Origin: Cacajao melanocephalus
Lineage: Eukaryota; Chordata; Mammalia; Primates; Pitheciidae
DNA length: 64,000 bases
Assembly (NCBI GenBank): GCA_963573385.1
Contig: CAUYLG010026640.1
Span: 62,001 to 126,000, forward strand
Direction: 5' to 3'
The notes under the pieces are model-generated. The model had not been told where the DNA came from. It saw only the letters and a program-made list of their open reading frames with translations, and searched no databases. The first letter of the stretch is position 1; the number at the start of each line of letters is the position of its first letter. This document shows positions 1-12,682 of the stretch, piece after piece. The position numbers were made by a program, and so were the translations under genes.

Positions 1-404
1 ATCAGGTGCTGAGCAAAGGATCTTGTGTGTCTTTGGTCCTCAAAGCAGGCTGCTCATCACTAGGGAAGTTTTACCAAAAAACAAACAAACAACAAATGGG
101 GGGGTGGGGTGGGGGGAGTTCTTGTTTTATATTTTTTGGTTGTTTTAAATGACCCCAGGTGTGTCTGATGGGAAGCCCTGTTAAGAGCTCCTGTTGTAGC
201 TTAAATGTAAATAATCTGAATCCTGATACCATCACCTGCTCCAAGTGCATGACTTCAAACAGAAAGTACAGAATCATACTGTTGTGGATTTCAAGAATCT
301 GAAGTTCAGGAATGAAGGTTAGTGGACAGAATAAAGAGGTGGGGCAGGAAGTTCTCTGCCAGCACAAAGGTAAGATGCTAAAACAGAGAAAGCCAAGCAT
401 ACTT
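1..404. other. Unclassified non-coding stretch
   Basis: No repeat or gene recognised. There is an A/C-rich then G-rich low-complexity patch at about 75-118. The minus-strand open frame across 71-400 has no recognisable motif and uses this low-complexity sequence, so I do not call it a gene. Confidence 0.5.
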
Positions 405-690
405 ACATAGACAAAGACGCCTCCTTAGCCAAATTTTAATCAGAATTCCCCACCCACTCTCAATATAGCTTCAAGTTCCTCATCCCCTAACCCTTAATAT
501 CTAATCAAGATCCTCTTTGTAATGCTCTCTCCACTGACCCTCTCTGCCCATTAGCTGTAAATCCTCACCTGTCTCTGCTGTATTTGGAATTAAACTCAGA
601 TCTACAGTGAAGTCTCTCTCCCGTACTGCAGTAGCCTGAATGAAATCTCTTTGTGTTGTCAATGTGTGTCAGAATAATTTCTCAGTAACA
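405..690 (+). mobile_element. Probable ERV LTR remnant (3' portion)
   Basis: Pyrimidine-rich sequence with the cadence of an LTR R-U5 region: a stretch resembling 'tctctgctgtatttggaatta', then 'gaagtctctctcccgtactgcagtag', then a degraded polyadenylation-signal context (gaatgaaatctc, where LTRs of this type usually carry AATAAA). The 5' part is not recognisable and no target-site duplication was found. The family is not determined; resemblance is to ERVL/ERV1 LTRs. No internal proviral sequence follows. Confidence 0.4.
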
Positions 691-1543
691 GTTCCTATGT
701 TCTCCAAAACTATGGAGAACTCAAATCTGGGTAGAAGTCTACCTATGGAGCCAGAGACTCTTTGAATCAAAGTGGGGAAAATCAAGAGGAAGTCAAGATA
801 GAGGCAAATGTGGAAGATTCTAGACATTTTCAAGAACTGTAAGCAAGGCCTTTGGAAAGCCAGCAAAGTGCCTAAAGACAAGGCTAGCAACTGCCATTTA
901 CCAGCAGACCAGCCAGCAGAAATTCTTGGAAAACCCTGCGCCAGCTGCACTGACTATGCCTCCCTGCCTTGGTTTTCTGGAGGTGTAAGCCCTAGGACAG
1001 AGTTTCACTGATGGCAGTGTTTCCTCTCTCCTGAAAAAGTCCCAACAAACACCTCCCTTTGCACTATGCATTTTGGAGTTTCTTTGAATGATATTAAATA
1101 GTCTCTGATATAATAAATGATATTAAATAGTTTGCCCAAACTTTCTCTGTAAGCAAAATCCATCTTTTGCCTTTTTTAAAACTCTATGGACACTGCTTTG
1201 TTGCCTACTCAAATGTTCTTTTCAAACCCTCACTGAACCCTAGGATGAGAAAATGAGGTTGGAATCCTCCCCACTTTGTATTGTGAATCCATTATTACAT
1301 TATGTTAAAGTATTTAAAAACAGCATATAAATCATCCATTTTTAAAAGAACTCTCTGTTCCTACCTGTTGTACCATCTACTAACCTCATGGTCCCTCTGA
1401 TTCATTAATAACTTGATCCACACTCTTCAACCCAAGTCTTATATCACCTGGGGTTTATGCTGAAAGCTTTGGCATGGGTTGGGTTATTCACATTTGATAC
1501 TCTCAAAAACCTGTGATAATTTATTTTTAGAGATATTACCACT
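691..1543. other. Unclassified non-coding stretch
   Basis: No repeat family or gene recognised. A 15-base motif (aatgatattaaatag) occurs twice at 1087-1101 and 1116-1130, a short local duplication with period 29. Confidence 0.5.
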
Positions 1544-1733
1544 AATAATAATAACAGTAATAATTTAGCACTCACTTTGTTACCTACTGTCCTAAATATT
1601 TCATATGGATTAACTTATTTAATTTTCCCAACAGTCCTATGAAATAGGTATTATTAAGGAAACCAGAGTTCAAGTAAACTGAATAAGTTGCCTGAATTCA
1701 TAAGGTAGTAAATGATGTGACCCAAATTTGAAC
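1544..1733 (-). mobile_element. MIR SINE (minus)
   Basis: Reads as the reverse complement of MIR: an AT-rich (aat)n start, 'tacctactgtcctaaat', 'taacttatttaattttcccaacag', 'ctatgaaataggtattatt', then 'aagttgcctgaattcataaggtagtaaatg' matching the antisense of the tRNA-derived half. MIR is an ancient mammalian tRNA-derived SINE mobilised by L2. The central 'ttacagatgagg' segment has decayed. Confidence 0.8.
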
Positions 1734-4721
1734 TGTTGAAAAGTAAATTGAGGTACAGTAAAATTTTAAAGCTTATGTGCACAAAGAATTCATGAATCAG
1801 GTAGCTCCAAACCAAAAATGGTTCTGGGGCTCCACTGAAGTATTGTAAGAAGCAGGCTTTTACAGAGAGAATGTGGAAATCATACAGAGAATATATTTGA
1901 CAATCCATAGTGATATAGTTGCCTTCTTTGGTCTATCCCAGTGGAGAGTCCCTAGTTATATAATTTTAAGTTTGTTGGCTGCTTGCAATTGGTTTAGCTT
2001 CCATTCCCTTTTTCTTTTATATAGGCATTTAAAGAAATAGCTCAAGGTAAGTTTCACTTATGTTTGCAAATCTAGCAAGGTAACTGTTACTTAGGAGGCC
2101 CAGCTGATTTTGCTCAGGGATTTTTCTTTAAGTGAATCAAACTTTATATGATGGCAAAGACTAAGTTTTTCAATATGGCACTCTGCCTTCTCCTCACCAA
2201 ATGCTATGCCTTGACTCCACTAAGAGAGATAGGATTGAGGCTGGCACAAAAGTTTAAAAAATTTCTTTTTTAAACTTCTCCTGCAGGTGTTCCACCTACA
2301 CGGAAAAGTGGATTCTAATGGCATACATGTTTGACTTCAGAAATTCCATTCAATCATATATGTTTCCTGGTTTGCTAAAGACCTCTCTGAACCTGTGAAG
2401 AAAATCACAACTCCCCTCTAACATTCAGACCTATAAATATCAAGTTGTTATTTAAAAAACCTACACTATACCCAAACAAGGCCAACATTTCAGTATCTAA
2501 ATGACATTGCTGCATACTGTCCACTGAATTCAAAGTGCTATTCTTAAAACATACTCCAGGTTAAGACATGTATCCCAATACATGTGGAAATCCATTGGAG
2601 AAGGATGAGAGGACCAAAGGGCAACCAGAATGCATGGATGGTATTCCAGAAATAGATGGAGCGAGCATATGCCATTTCATCATTTACAAGTACAAATTAA
2701 AGACTTTTACCATCAAGAAGACAGAGGCCAATTCATAAGCATTATCTCAGGCAGGAAACACACTGGATCCCACTCATTTTAAGATGCAATGTTTAAAACA
2801 GTAACATCTTACTAACCAGAAAATAAAATATCCCTACAGCATTCCCACATCCCATCCCGGTTCATAAACTGAGGCCCTCATAAAGGACTAACACTTTTTG
2901 TATTAAAACAGAGAAAAATATACAGCGACCCAATTTTGATCTTTTCAGAAGTGTGGATATATTATATTTTATTCTTCAATAACCAAGTTCTTAAGAAGAA
3001 ACTTTGTAGGGGTATTAAAACTGTAAATATAATCTTGTGCCTTATACTAATAAATTCTCATCATTGTGCCAAATAAATAATCCACTGGAGCCATTCACGT
3101 GATGCTCCAAGAAGGTCCGCCATTTTTAAACATCAAGGGAGTTGGTGCTGGTTCCTAACTGGAGAAAGAGAAGTGTTCACTAGCCAAGGTGTGTCTTAGG
3201 ATGTTTCTCTCCCAAAGGCTCCATGTGTAGGCTGGAGAAGTAGGAACTGTTACGATGTTCTCCCAGTTACCCTCAAGCTATAAAGAAGCACATGCCTCCT
3301 CAAGATGATAGAAACAGGTTAAATGAGCCAGTGTTCAAATATCTGCCAATATCAAGTGGGCACTGGAGTATTCAAGACTAGAGAAGGAGCAACACTCTCC
3401 TTTCTGTACTTCTCCGTGTCTTCCTCATGGCTCGCCAACACAGACTGCATAACTTAACTAACATCAACAACTGCAGGAAGCTCAGCATAGCTAATCCAAG
3501 AAGAGAGTAACTCTGGTAACTATGAAGAGTAATTAACATGCTGGTCCCATTCTTGAATAGTCTCTCTTCTCACCTTTGCTAGTCAAGCACATATACTGGT
3601 CCTTAATTTTGTTTTCTCTTTGAAAACTTCTCAAGTTGTCTTCAAGTAGGACCAGCAGCACATATCCAAGCATCACCATTTTAGGACATGAGTTGTCAAT
3701 CTGTGATTATTTGTTTGCAGGAAGCACCAGATTTCAGACTACCGGCACTTTGAAGTTGAGGATCCTGAGTTTTGCTTTCCCACTATCGAAGACTGTAGCA
3801 ATTGGTTGCTAGGTTCTAAAAAATGTCTATTGAGTCAATGAATGAGTGAATGAGTTCGTAAAGCTAACATTAAGGTAATAATGGAACAGGGTTGGATTTG
3901 AAATGGGCACAAGAATTTAAGCAAGCAAAGGTTTTCTTAAATTCTGTATAAATTTGGAGGCAGGAACTGATCACTCTATTCTCTCCCCTCTTGGCCTCAT
4001 TCCGGTTCTTAAACCTCAATTCACAAAAGGAACCTGCTAAATTTACAAATAACAAAATAAAACCAAAGAAACTTTAATATTTATTTTCAGTAATGCAATA
4101 CAAAGAAACAGAATCTAAATGCAATGCTAAAATATAAACACCTGAAAAACCATTAAGAATTTCACTAAACAGCTTTGTATTCACCATATTTTCCTGGATG
4201 TGTCCCTCCTACAGAGCCATGCATTACTGTTTTGGCTGGGTGTTGCCACTTGTGTTATGTAAATGGTGACCTTGGCATGTATTTGGAGATAGAATCTCCC
4301 TCTGCCCTGCAGGCTCACTACCCTATATCATGGGGAGTAAAGGTTTTCCCAGGTGCTGCTATGCTGCAGCTTGTTGAAGCTGTTGACGTTAATTAATTTA
4401 TGCAAATCAGCTAGATATTGTCCTTGATTAACGTATCCCCTGCTTTATTAATTCTGAATACTTTAGGAGGCTTTTGGACATGTCTGATGCAATATCTGCT
4501 TAGAGAATAACTACTCATATGATTAATTTAGACCCCAAAGAACAGTACTTGATCTCCTGTAGTTGATACTACTAATTACATATAATTTATAAGTTTAAAA
4601 AGAGTAATTGCACCAGAAATAAAATGAAGTTTTACAAATTTTTCTACAAGTGGCATTGGCATATAACACTGTTAAAATAGCTGTGTGAGTTTGCAATCTG
4701 AAAGTAATAGCAGAGAAAATG
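1734..4721. other. Long unique AT-rich non-coding stretch
   Basis: About 3 kb with no recognisable transposon and no supportable coding frame. The frame at 4175-4396 (+) has no motif and no splice context. A short 'gtcaatgaatgagtgaatgag' tract near 3834-3854 resembles the terminal repeats of L2 3' ends but is too short to call. Confidence 0.55.
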
Positions 4722-4872
4722 TAATGAGTGCCTATACTATGCCAGGTTCTGTGCTAAGGGCTCCATATGCTTTAACTCTTAATAGAATAACCCAACCAAG
4801 CAGGGGAGAGGGGCAGTTCTGGAATTCTAACCTTGTCCACTGCAGACGGGCCCAATTCTTAACCATTATTTT
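4722..4872 (-). mobile_element. MIR SINE (minus), internally deleted
   Basis: Starts with 'gagtgcctatactatgccaggttctgtgctaaggg', the antisense MIR 3' core, and ends with 'gggcccaattcttaaccattatttt', matching the antisense of the MIR start. Much of the middle is missing or diverged. Confidence 0.7.
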
Positions 4873-5631
4873 AGGTAAATCAAAATAATTCAGACAGTCG
4901 GCAACATTTATATGGAATTCATGGAAGTCATTTTAGCGATCACTGTTCCTTCCACATTTTCATGTTTTCTGACTTCATTTGAATTAATTCCTCCACTAAG
5001 TACTTAGCTTCCACGAGAGCTGAATTAATATATTACATTACTCTGCACTGCCCACAAACATTCCAAACAGTAGCTTGTATTAAAAGTGATTGTATTGATT
5101 TAATCTTTATGGTTAAAACATTTTCTGTCAATTTATTAAAAGTCAAAATCATTTAATTCCCCTCCTTAGATATTTTTGTAAGTGGCAGATAGTCACTTAA
5201 AGGTATTTATGAGATAAAAGGGAAGTGCTCATTACTAGAGAACCTATGAATTTTATGGAGAGTAGTGGAAACAAGATGTTGAAAGAAACAAATGACCCCA
5301 TGAGATCTTGAATTCAATAAATATTTACTGAGTTCAAGGAACTGTAGTCCAGATGGTTGCATAAAATGCCTGCCACCAGAAGTGCACAGTCTAATAGATA
5401 CAGTAACAGAAGTGCAGAAATAACTATTATATGAGATACCATGTGGCTAATTCCTATTTTAAAAAAAAAAAAAACACTCTAAGAGAAAAGTCCTACTGTG
5501 GTACCAACAAAAGGAACTGCACCTGCTTGGAACAATCAGAGAAAGCTTGAGAGATACCTAACCTAGACTCCCAGAGAGAAAGGAAAAAATCCATGTCAGG
5601 AAGTGCAAAGAGTATTGTTTAAAAACCAGAG
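4873..5631. other. Non-coding; possible ancient repeat at 5312-5450
   Basis: Mostly unclassified AT-rich sequence. From about 5312 ('caataaatatttactgag ... aactgtag ... gtgcacagtctaatagatacag') it resembles the old mammalian repeat that reads 'caataaatatttattgagcacctac ... gagcttacattctag'. Other candidates are at about 7040, 23455 and 44530. A run of 14 As lies at about 5461-5474. Confidence 0.4.
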
Positions 5632-5640
5632 AAAAACCCA

Positions 5641-5921
5641 TGAGGCGAGGTGGCTCACGCCTGCAATCTCAGCCATTTGGGAAGCTGAGGCGGGCCAATT
5701 GCTTAACCCTGGGAGTTTGAGACTGGCCTAGTCAAGATAGGAAGACCCCCATCCCTACAAAAAAAAGAAAAATTAGGTGGGCATAGTGGCACATGCCAGT
5801 AGTCCCAGTTACTTAGGAGACTGAGGCGGGAGGATTGCTTAAGCCCAGGAAGTCAAAGCTACAGTGAGCCATCATGGCACCACTGCACTCCAGCCTGGGT
5901 GACAGACTGAGGTCCCATCTC
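5641..5921 (+). mobile_element. AluJ-like element (plus)
   Basis: Two-arm Alu with heavy divergence: 'ggtggctcacgcctgcaatctcagcc', left-arm 'gggagtttgagactggcc', central A-rich linker at about 5758-5772, right arm ending 'actgcactccagcctgggtgacag'. The segment 'aaaaaccca' at 5632-5640 recurs at 5922-5930 and is a plausible target-site duplication, leaving almost no A tail. Divergence suggests AluJ. Confidence 0.9.
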
Positions 5922-5930
5922 AAAAACCCA

Positions 5931-7920
5931 GAAACAAACAGAAACTCAGAGCAGTGGACATGTACCTGCTAGAAGGCTAAGGATTTCTCTAGTCCATAAG
6001 GACATAGAAGAGGAAGAAAGCCTGGGAAGGTAAGCAGAAGGAAAATCCTGAAATCTGTGACTACTAAACCGAGGGACTGGGCTCTGAGTAGAGTTTATGA
6101 TAAAATATTGATAATAAATCTGGGTGCATGCAAGATTTGGGCAATGGGGCGTGGTTGTCACTGCTGATGTCTGGATCTCAAAAATTATTTTACTTGAAAA
6201 CATGATCATTCTCTGCACAGGCTTGTTCTTTCTGATGAGTATGCACATCCACATTATGGGAAGTGACTGATTTTTGGTCTGGCACTCTGTATGTCAGGAT
6301 GTGTGACTTCTGGAAAATCACTTTACTTCTTTCTCTTTCCTCCAAATACTTCGTGTATAGGAACGAAAGATTAGTCCAGTCAAATCTAACATATAGTACT
6401 CCACACTTTATCAAGGCTGGTCTTGAACTCCTGGCCTGGAAGAAACATTTTACTTAGGTTCTTTTAGCTATGAAGAACAGTCTCACTGAATTAATTTTAA
6501 GGCAGGAAGGTAAAGAGTAAGGGATTAATATAAGGATGAACATACAAAGGAACCCAAGAAAAGCCAAATCACTCAGCCTCAAGGAATGCATCTGGCAGCT
6601 GAAGCTAAGGACAGGGTCTCCAAATCAACTACTTCCGGAGAGGAAGGGAGGTTTGTTTTGTAGTTTTTGCTGGGGCAGGGGATGGGGGTGGACAGTGGGG
6701 GAAGAAGTTGTTAGGAAATTTAGAATCATTATAAAGTAATGACCAAATACTAAATAACAGATTCATTATTAACGAATCCATGTATCAGATTCATTGTTTC
6801 AGCCAAATAACTAAATGATCAGGTTTTGTCTGTGGGAAAAAATTTATTATTATTTTCTTGTTGAAGGCCTGGGTAAAGGATAGAAATATATACATTTGGT
6901 CAAAACTAAACTGTATATATAATATTTGTGAATTTTACTGTAAATAAGACATTTTCAAATAAAATAATCATTGGAGAAAGGGTATCCAATTAGAAGAAAA
7001 TAATTCACTATTTCTTTTTAAAATTTCCCAACGAATGCTCATTTATTGAGCACACACTTGGATCCTTTATTGTGTGGTGAGAATATATTAAAACATCACT
7101 GTGACAAAGTTCTTATTCTCAAGTAACTCATGGTTTAGGGTTAAGCTAGACATGAAAAGGGATCATTACAATGGATGATAATTGAAGTAAGAATAGAGCG
7201 CCAAGGGTCAAACACAACTATATGAAAAGGCTGCAATCTTTTTTGTCTCCTCTGTGCTCCTAGTTCAGATGCTTAGAAGGAAATGAAGCTGAAAATCTCA
7301 CTTCCTAAACTCATGAATGATTACCAGAACTGTGTACTAATTACATGTGTAGCTCATTACAAGAGACTTGGGCAAAAATAGAAAAATAAAATAAAACGGG
7401 CAAAAATAAAATAAAATGAAACAAATTTTCAGGGTAACAATAGCATGCTATTTAGTGTGCCTTCTTCAAACGCAATTAATGACACTGCATTCCATTATAT
7501 AAATCACCATGTCCAGTGGACAGTGGGAGGGGATACTAAGGCAGAGGTTAGCTACTTTAAAAATGAATATTGGAAACTGTTCATTACTCAAATAATCTTA
7601 CAACACTTTCACAAATAACAAGCTTAATTTCTATTCACACTCAACAACTCACCCCAAGTACTAAATAATCTTTAAAAATGTAACAATGCTTTAGGTAACA
7701 TAGTTGTAACTCACAAAAATAGATATCAGATTAGTTTCTGGAAAAAAGAAATCTCCTATAAAAGGTAGATTTTTGTTTTCTGAATTTTTACTGAATGGAA
7801 CTGCCAAAGGTTTCCCAAACACTATATGAGTTTTTTTTTTTAAGTTAGGTAAAGAGACATAATTATTAATTATTTATTTCCCCTAATACTGTGACTCTAC
7901 AGCTACTCATAAAAGGCATT
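5931..7920. other. Non-coding stretch with minor repeat traces
   Basis: No gene recognised. A 27-base piece at about 6414-6440 ('aaggctggtcttgaactcctggc') matches antisense Alu but is isolated. Sequence at about 7040-7160 ('atttattgagcac ... cttattctcaagtaactcatgg') resembles the old repeat named at 5312. AAAAT/AAAATA-rich tracts lie at 7375-7420. Confidence 0.5.
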
Positions 7921-8148
<228 letters not shown>

Positions 8149-8789
8149 AGGAACTTCTACATGGAATACAACTGACCAAAGATAAGGTTTAAATATGAGT
8201 GTCTTCAGCCAGCCATGCTAGTCAATAAGGCAAATAAACCTTTATCAACCTATTGCAAATTGTTTTCTAGAAAATCTTCTGATGCATAGTTAATTGTAGA
8301 AATTGACTCCTACTAAAGATTTAAATACTGTATACTTGAATACTAAATGAATGTAAGTAAAAAATTATCTTAAGTCTTTTACTATGGGGAAAAGAATGAT
8401 GGTAATTGTACATCTGAAGTAATTGTCTATTCTAATCACTAAGGGTAAATTAACTACAGAAAAGCAGATTTACTTGTATTAAAACCACATCAATACACTC
8501 TGTGTAAATTTCACTACTTATTTATTTCATAATGTTTATTCTGCTTGATAAAGGTATATACAGGCATGTAATATCTGTGTTATGTCATGGAAATGCTTTC
8601 TTTAAATATTTGTGAGCATATTTATAAGAGTACCATATAATTGTTAATATTTTCTTGTGTGGATTGTTATATATATTTTGAGATAATCTCATTATTTTAC
8701 CTTTTTATTTTTTAAAAATTTAGAAATCCTCTCAACTCTCAAAAGAAAGCATCTCTCCCTTAAAGATCTTTCCACTGAAGATGAGTTGC

Positions 8790-8910
8790 CACTTGCGTAC
8801 GGCACCGTATCACGAATCTTCGTAAAAGTATTCACATGAGGTAGAAGTTACACATTCACTTGAAAGCCTTGTATTATTTTCTGTATTTGAAGGGCACGTG
8901 ACGTCTCAAT
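8790..8910. promoter_or_regulatory. Candidate regulatory segment: CpGs, E-box/CRE overlap
   Basis: In strongly AT-rich, CpG-poor DNA this segment carries several CpGs (cgtacggcaccgtatcacg, cttcg) followed by CACGTG at 8895-8900 overlapping TGACGTC at 8899-8905. CACGTG is the core recognised by bHLH-zip factors and TGACGTC is a CRE-like core recognised by CREB/ATF. Function is inference only; no promoter or gene start is visible nearby. Confidence 0.25.
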
Positions 8911-11326
8911 TTTCACCCTCTTCATAAAATAAACAAACATACAAATTTTGAAATACAATAAATCTATTAGTTAACTACTGGCAAGTTTGCTGCAAAATGC
9001 CTTATCAATGACAAAATTGCTCTTTGATCTATATCTATCATTGTGAAATATTGTCAACCATCATTTACAAATTAGAACTTCTTAAATTGAACTAACAAAA
9101 CTATTAAATGCTATACTGTAGCATCAAATATTTACAGTATTTTAACTTTTATAACATTGAAAATTTGTATAATGGCTTTTGTTCTAATTTGCATATTGAA
9201 TATACAAATGCTAAACAGGAAACAAATTAAAAGAAGTGATGTCTTTTACAAGATAAAATCTCTCTGGATGGGAAATATCACTCCACAGACTCTCAATCTT
9301 GTTCCTCCCAAGGTATATGCTGGATGTGTTTGCTCAGACTTGTTTTAACTTGACCAGAAAATGATGGAAAATTAGTTTATTTTTAATATGATTGCTATAG
9401 GAATTATATTCCAAAAATGAAATGACAGATGAACAGACCTGGTAAAATGCAAATGGAATTAAAATGCTCAGGCAATGGCTAGTATAATTCGCTGTTACCT
9501 AATGGCAAAGACTACTGGCTGAAGAAATTAGCTACTTAAACTATAATAAAATAAGTAAATTATTCTAAGGCTCCAAGTAGAAGAAACATAACAAAGAGGT
9601 TAAATTTGTGCACTGAAAGTTGAGGAACCAAACCCACTGAGTAACAGTGTCTATGATACAATGGGTAAAGCAGCACTGTGTAACCACCCTTACATATAGA
9701 AAACCTAGTTGAAATCAAACTACAATGGCATTCTTTGAGAAGAGATGATGGTTGTGTCACTTGGCTCATATTGCCAGAACTAAAGCAAAAATAATGAACT
9801 CACGGGTCCAATTTCTAAGGAGAGGTCTGACCAGCAAGATGTGGGTGAGACAGAAATTATCAAACTATTAACTATAAAAGAGTTTATGATCCCTTGGTCC
9901 AAATGTCGGTCTGCCTGCTTCAACCTACATCAATGCCATACTATGTCAGCATTCATATCAGCCATCAGGTGTCTAATTTTAAGTAGAGATGCCTAATTAA
10001 TGTTCTCAATAGACAGCACTTTGATGAGTTTCTTTGCCCAAATGGTCAGTCATAATTAGTATTTCTGGTTACAAAAAAATGTGCAGAAGACATTTTAAAA
10101 TCACCATTATGAGACATTAACCGGGCTCTAACCATAAAATTGAATACAATTTTTAACATAAAGCCTATTTTTATGCACCTCTTTCTATATTTTCTTAAAT
10201 ACATTTCATTCTCCTAAGCAAATTGATTCTTCACAGCCAAGTTACAAATGTAGGCCCATATCATGTATAGAGATAAAGTTATCATGAGCTCAGTATGATT
10301 CTCAGAAGTTTCATTTTTTTCAAAGGTTGGAAAAAATGACTCACCAAAGTTATACTAATTTTCACAGCAGTGGGCAGTATATCTTTATGCACAGAAGTCT
10401 GGTGTGAAATGTATTTAGTCAGGCTGGGTGATGATAATTCCAGTGGTGGGGAGGGGAAGGGGATTCCACCAATCCATGTTGCTTTGAAATCAGATACATC
10501 AAAGATCATGATTTCTATACAATTTCCTGAGTAACTGCAGAGTATCATTGAGACTTCAACCAAATTGTTTGATTACAATAAAATGAACTAATTTACAAGT
10601 TTTATTGTCTCAATTTTCTCCCTCACTGCTAAAAAAAAAAAACTAAGAATGTAAGGGTTGATAGTTGCATAGTGCATATTATCACTGAATTTCTGGACAG
10701 ATTGTGGAAATAGTTCTTAATTGATATGCCCCAGTGTACAATATCATCCCTCTATTCTCTTGTTCATTGGGTTATTTGTATTTGATTTCAACCCAGCAGC
10801 CACTGCCTGCATTTGTCCTTTTCATGGTTTAAAAAAAGTCACAGGCAAACACTCTTTATTGGGCCAAGCATCTAGATGACTTGACAAATTTGCACCTGAA
10901 CCTTACCAAGTCAGCAAATGGTTCTGCATGATTCCCAAGAGTCTCATTACATTAATCTCCTTGCTTCATTTAGAGCCCAGACCAAACACTATGAAACAAA
11001 AATGAGTAATCCTTTGGACTGACAAAAGAAATTCTACCATATTCAGTTTCTTGCTAAGTGTATGTTCAAGTGATGATACGGCTAACAGAAAATGTCTCTT
11101 TACTTGTGAGTCCATGTGCCACAAAATAGTATATTTCAAAAGAGGAGCTATTTTTCCATGAAATATCAGCCTTTTGTGACCGATACAATTCAGAAAATGT
11201 AAAAGAAGATTCAATGTTTATTTTCAGACTGTGCTGCTCACCTTTTGATCCTGAAAGCAATGAGAGCTGTACACATAAACAAATCCTTTTATATAGATTG
11301 GGATTTGCATACATCTGAAATGGCTC

Positions 11327-11366
11327 AAAATAAAATAAAATAAAATAAAATAAAATAAAATAAAAT
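11327..11366 (+). repeat. (AAAAT)8 microsatellite
   Basis: Eight uninterrupted AAAAT units. Not visibly the tail of an Alu or L1, because the flank before it (ctgaaatggctc) is not a SINE 3' end. Likely length-polymorphic. Confidence 0.95.
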
Positions 11367-11719
11367 CTGCCTGACCCTCTAGGTAGGATTTGATCCTCTA
11401 ATTAGAAAGGCTGAATTTTGCATACAAGTTTTATCAACATAGGTTAAATTTTTCCATATACATGTATCCTTGTCTAAAAGTGGATATAAAGATACAGAGT
11501 TATGTTAGTAATTTGGGTGTATAAAATATGTATGTACTACATACAGATTGTTCTGCACTATTTTTCTTAAAAAGGGATCCATACTTTTCCTAATACTACT
11601 TTTAAATACCTCTTTTTCACTTTTTGTCTTTCAGTGTACCAAAAATAATCAATTTGATGACATCATTCTTATATTTCCATAACATCTATCTCTATTGTCA
11701 CATATTGAAAGTCTTGGAG

Positions 11720-11840
11720 TCTTAGGGCACATATTACTATTTGCATTTTACAAATGGGAGTACTGCAGTTAAGGCAGATTAAATGAGTTGGGAAAGAATA
11801 TGAGTCAGGCATTCTGGTTCCCAGGTTAGGGTTCTCCCCT
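11720..11840 (-). mobile_element. Possible MIR fragment (minus)
   Basis: 'gcattttacaaatgggagtactgcagttaaggcagattaaatgagttggg' has the order of antisense MIR (ttttacagatgaggaaactgaggc ... aagttgccc), followed by 'gagtcaggcattctgg'. Diverged, so tentative. Confidence 0.4.
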
Positions 11841-12343
11841 TGTCTCCCACTGGTGTGCATTAAAGATGTTGCAGTGTGAGCATTAATAAAGTCATCAATA
11901 TTATTTACAATAGAGCTTCAATGTGGTACTGATAAAATCCAGTTGGGAGTCAGTATAACATCACTATCTGTGGAGACTGTCAAACTTAACCCTGGTCTCT
12001 TCTTTCTTTTCCATCTTAGACCAAAATGAGGACTTTCTCACATAGTCAAAAGTCCATATTCAGATTCTCATTTCACTGCTCTCATCATAACTCTGTAGTT
12101 GCTTGTTTAATTACTGTAACTGGCCTGTGGTTATAGACTACCTTATACTGGTCTGTTTACATTTACTCATGAAGTGGTTTAACCACTTTGCAAAAAACAC
12201 CTGTAACCCTATCAATTACCTTGGTGAGCTAAATATTTACTGCTGAGCTTCATGCCTGAAGGTTGCCCTACAGAGCACTGAAGCTCATGCATTGGTTATC
12301 CAGACATCATCAATATTTTGAATACATATTAATTAAAATTTAG

Positions 12344-12682
<339 letters not shown>

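Noticed and set aside
6414..6440. Isolated 27-base Alu-like piece
   Set aside because: Matches antisense Alu left-arm sequence but has no flanking Alu sequence or target duplication; too short to annotate as an element.
8892..8906. Core promoter at the E-box/CRE site
   Set aside because: No TATA, initiator, downstream exon or CpG island of promoter size; kept only as a possible distal site.
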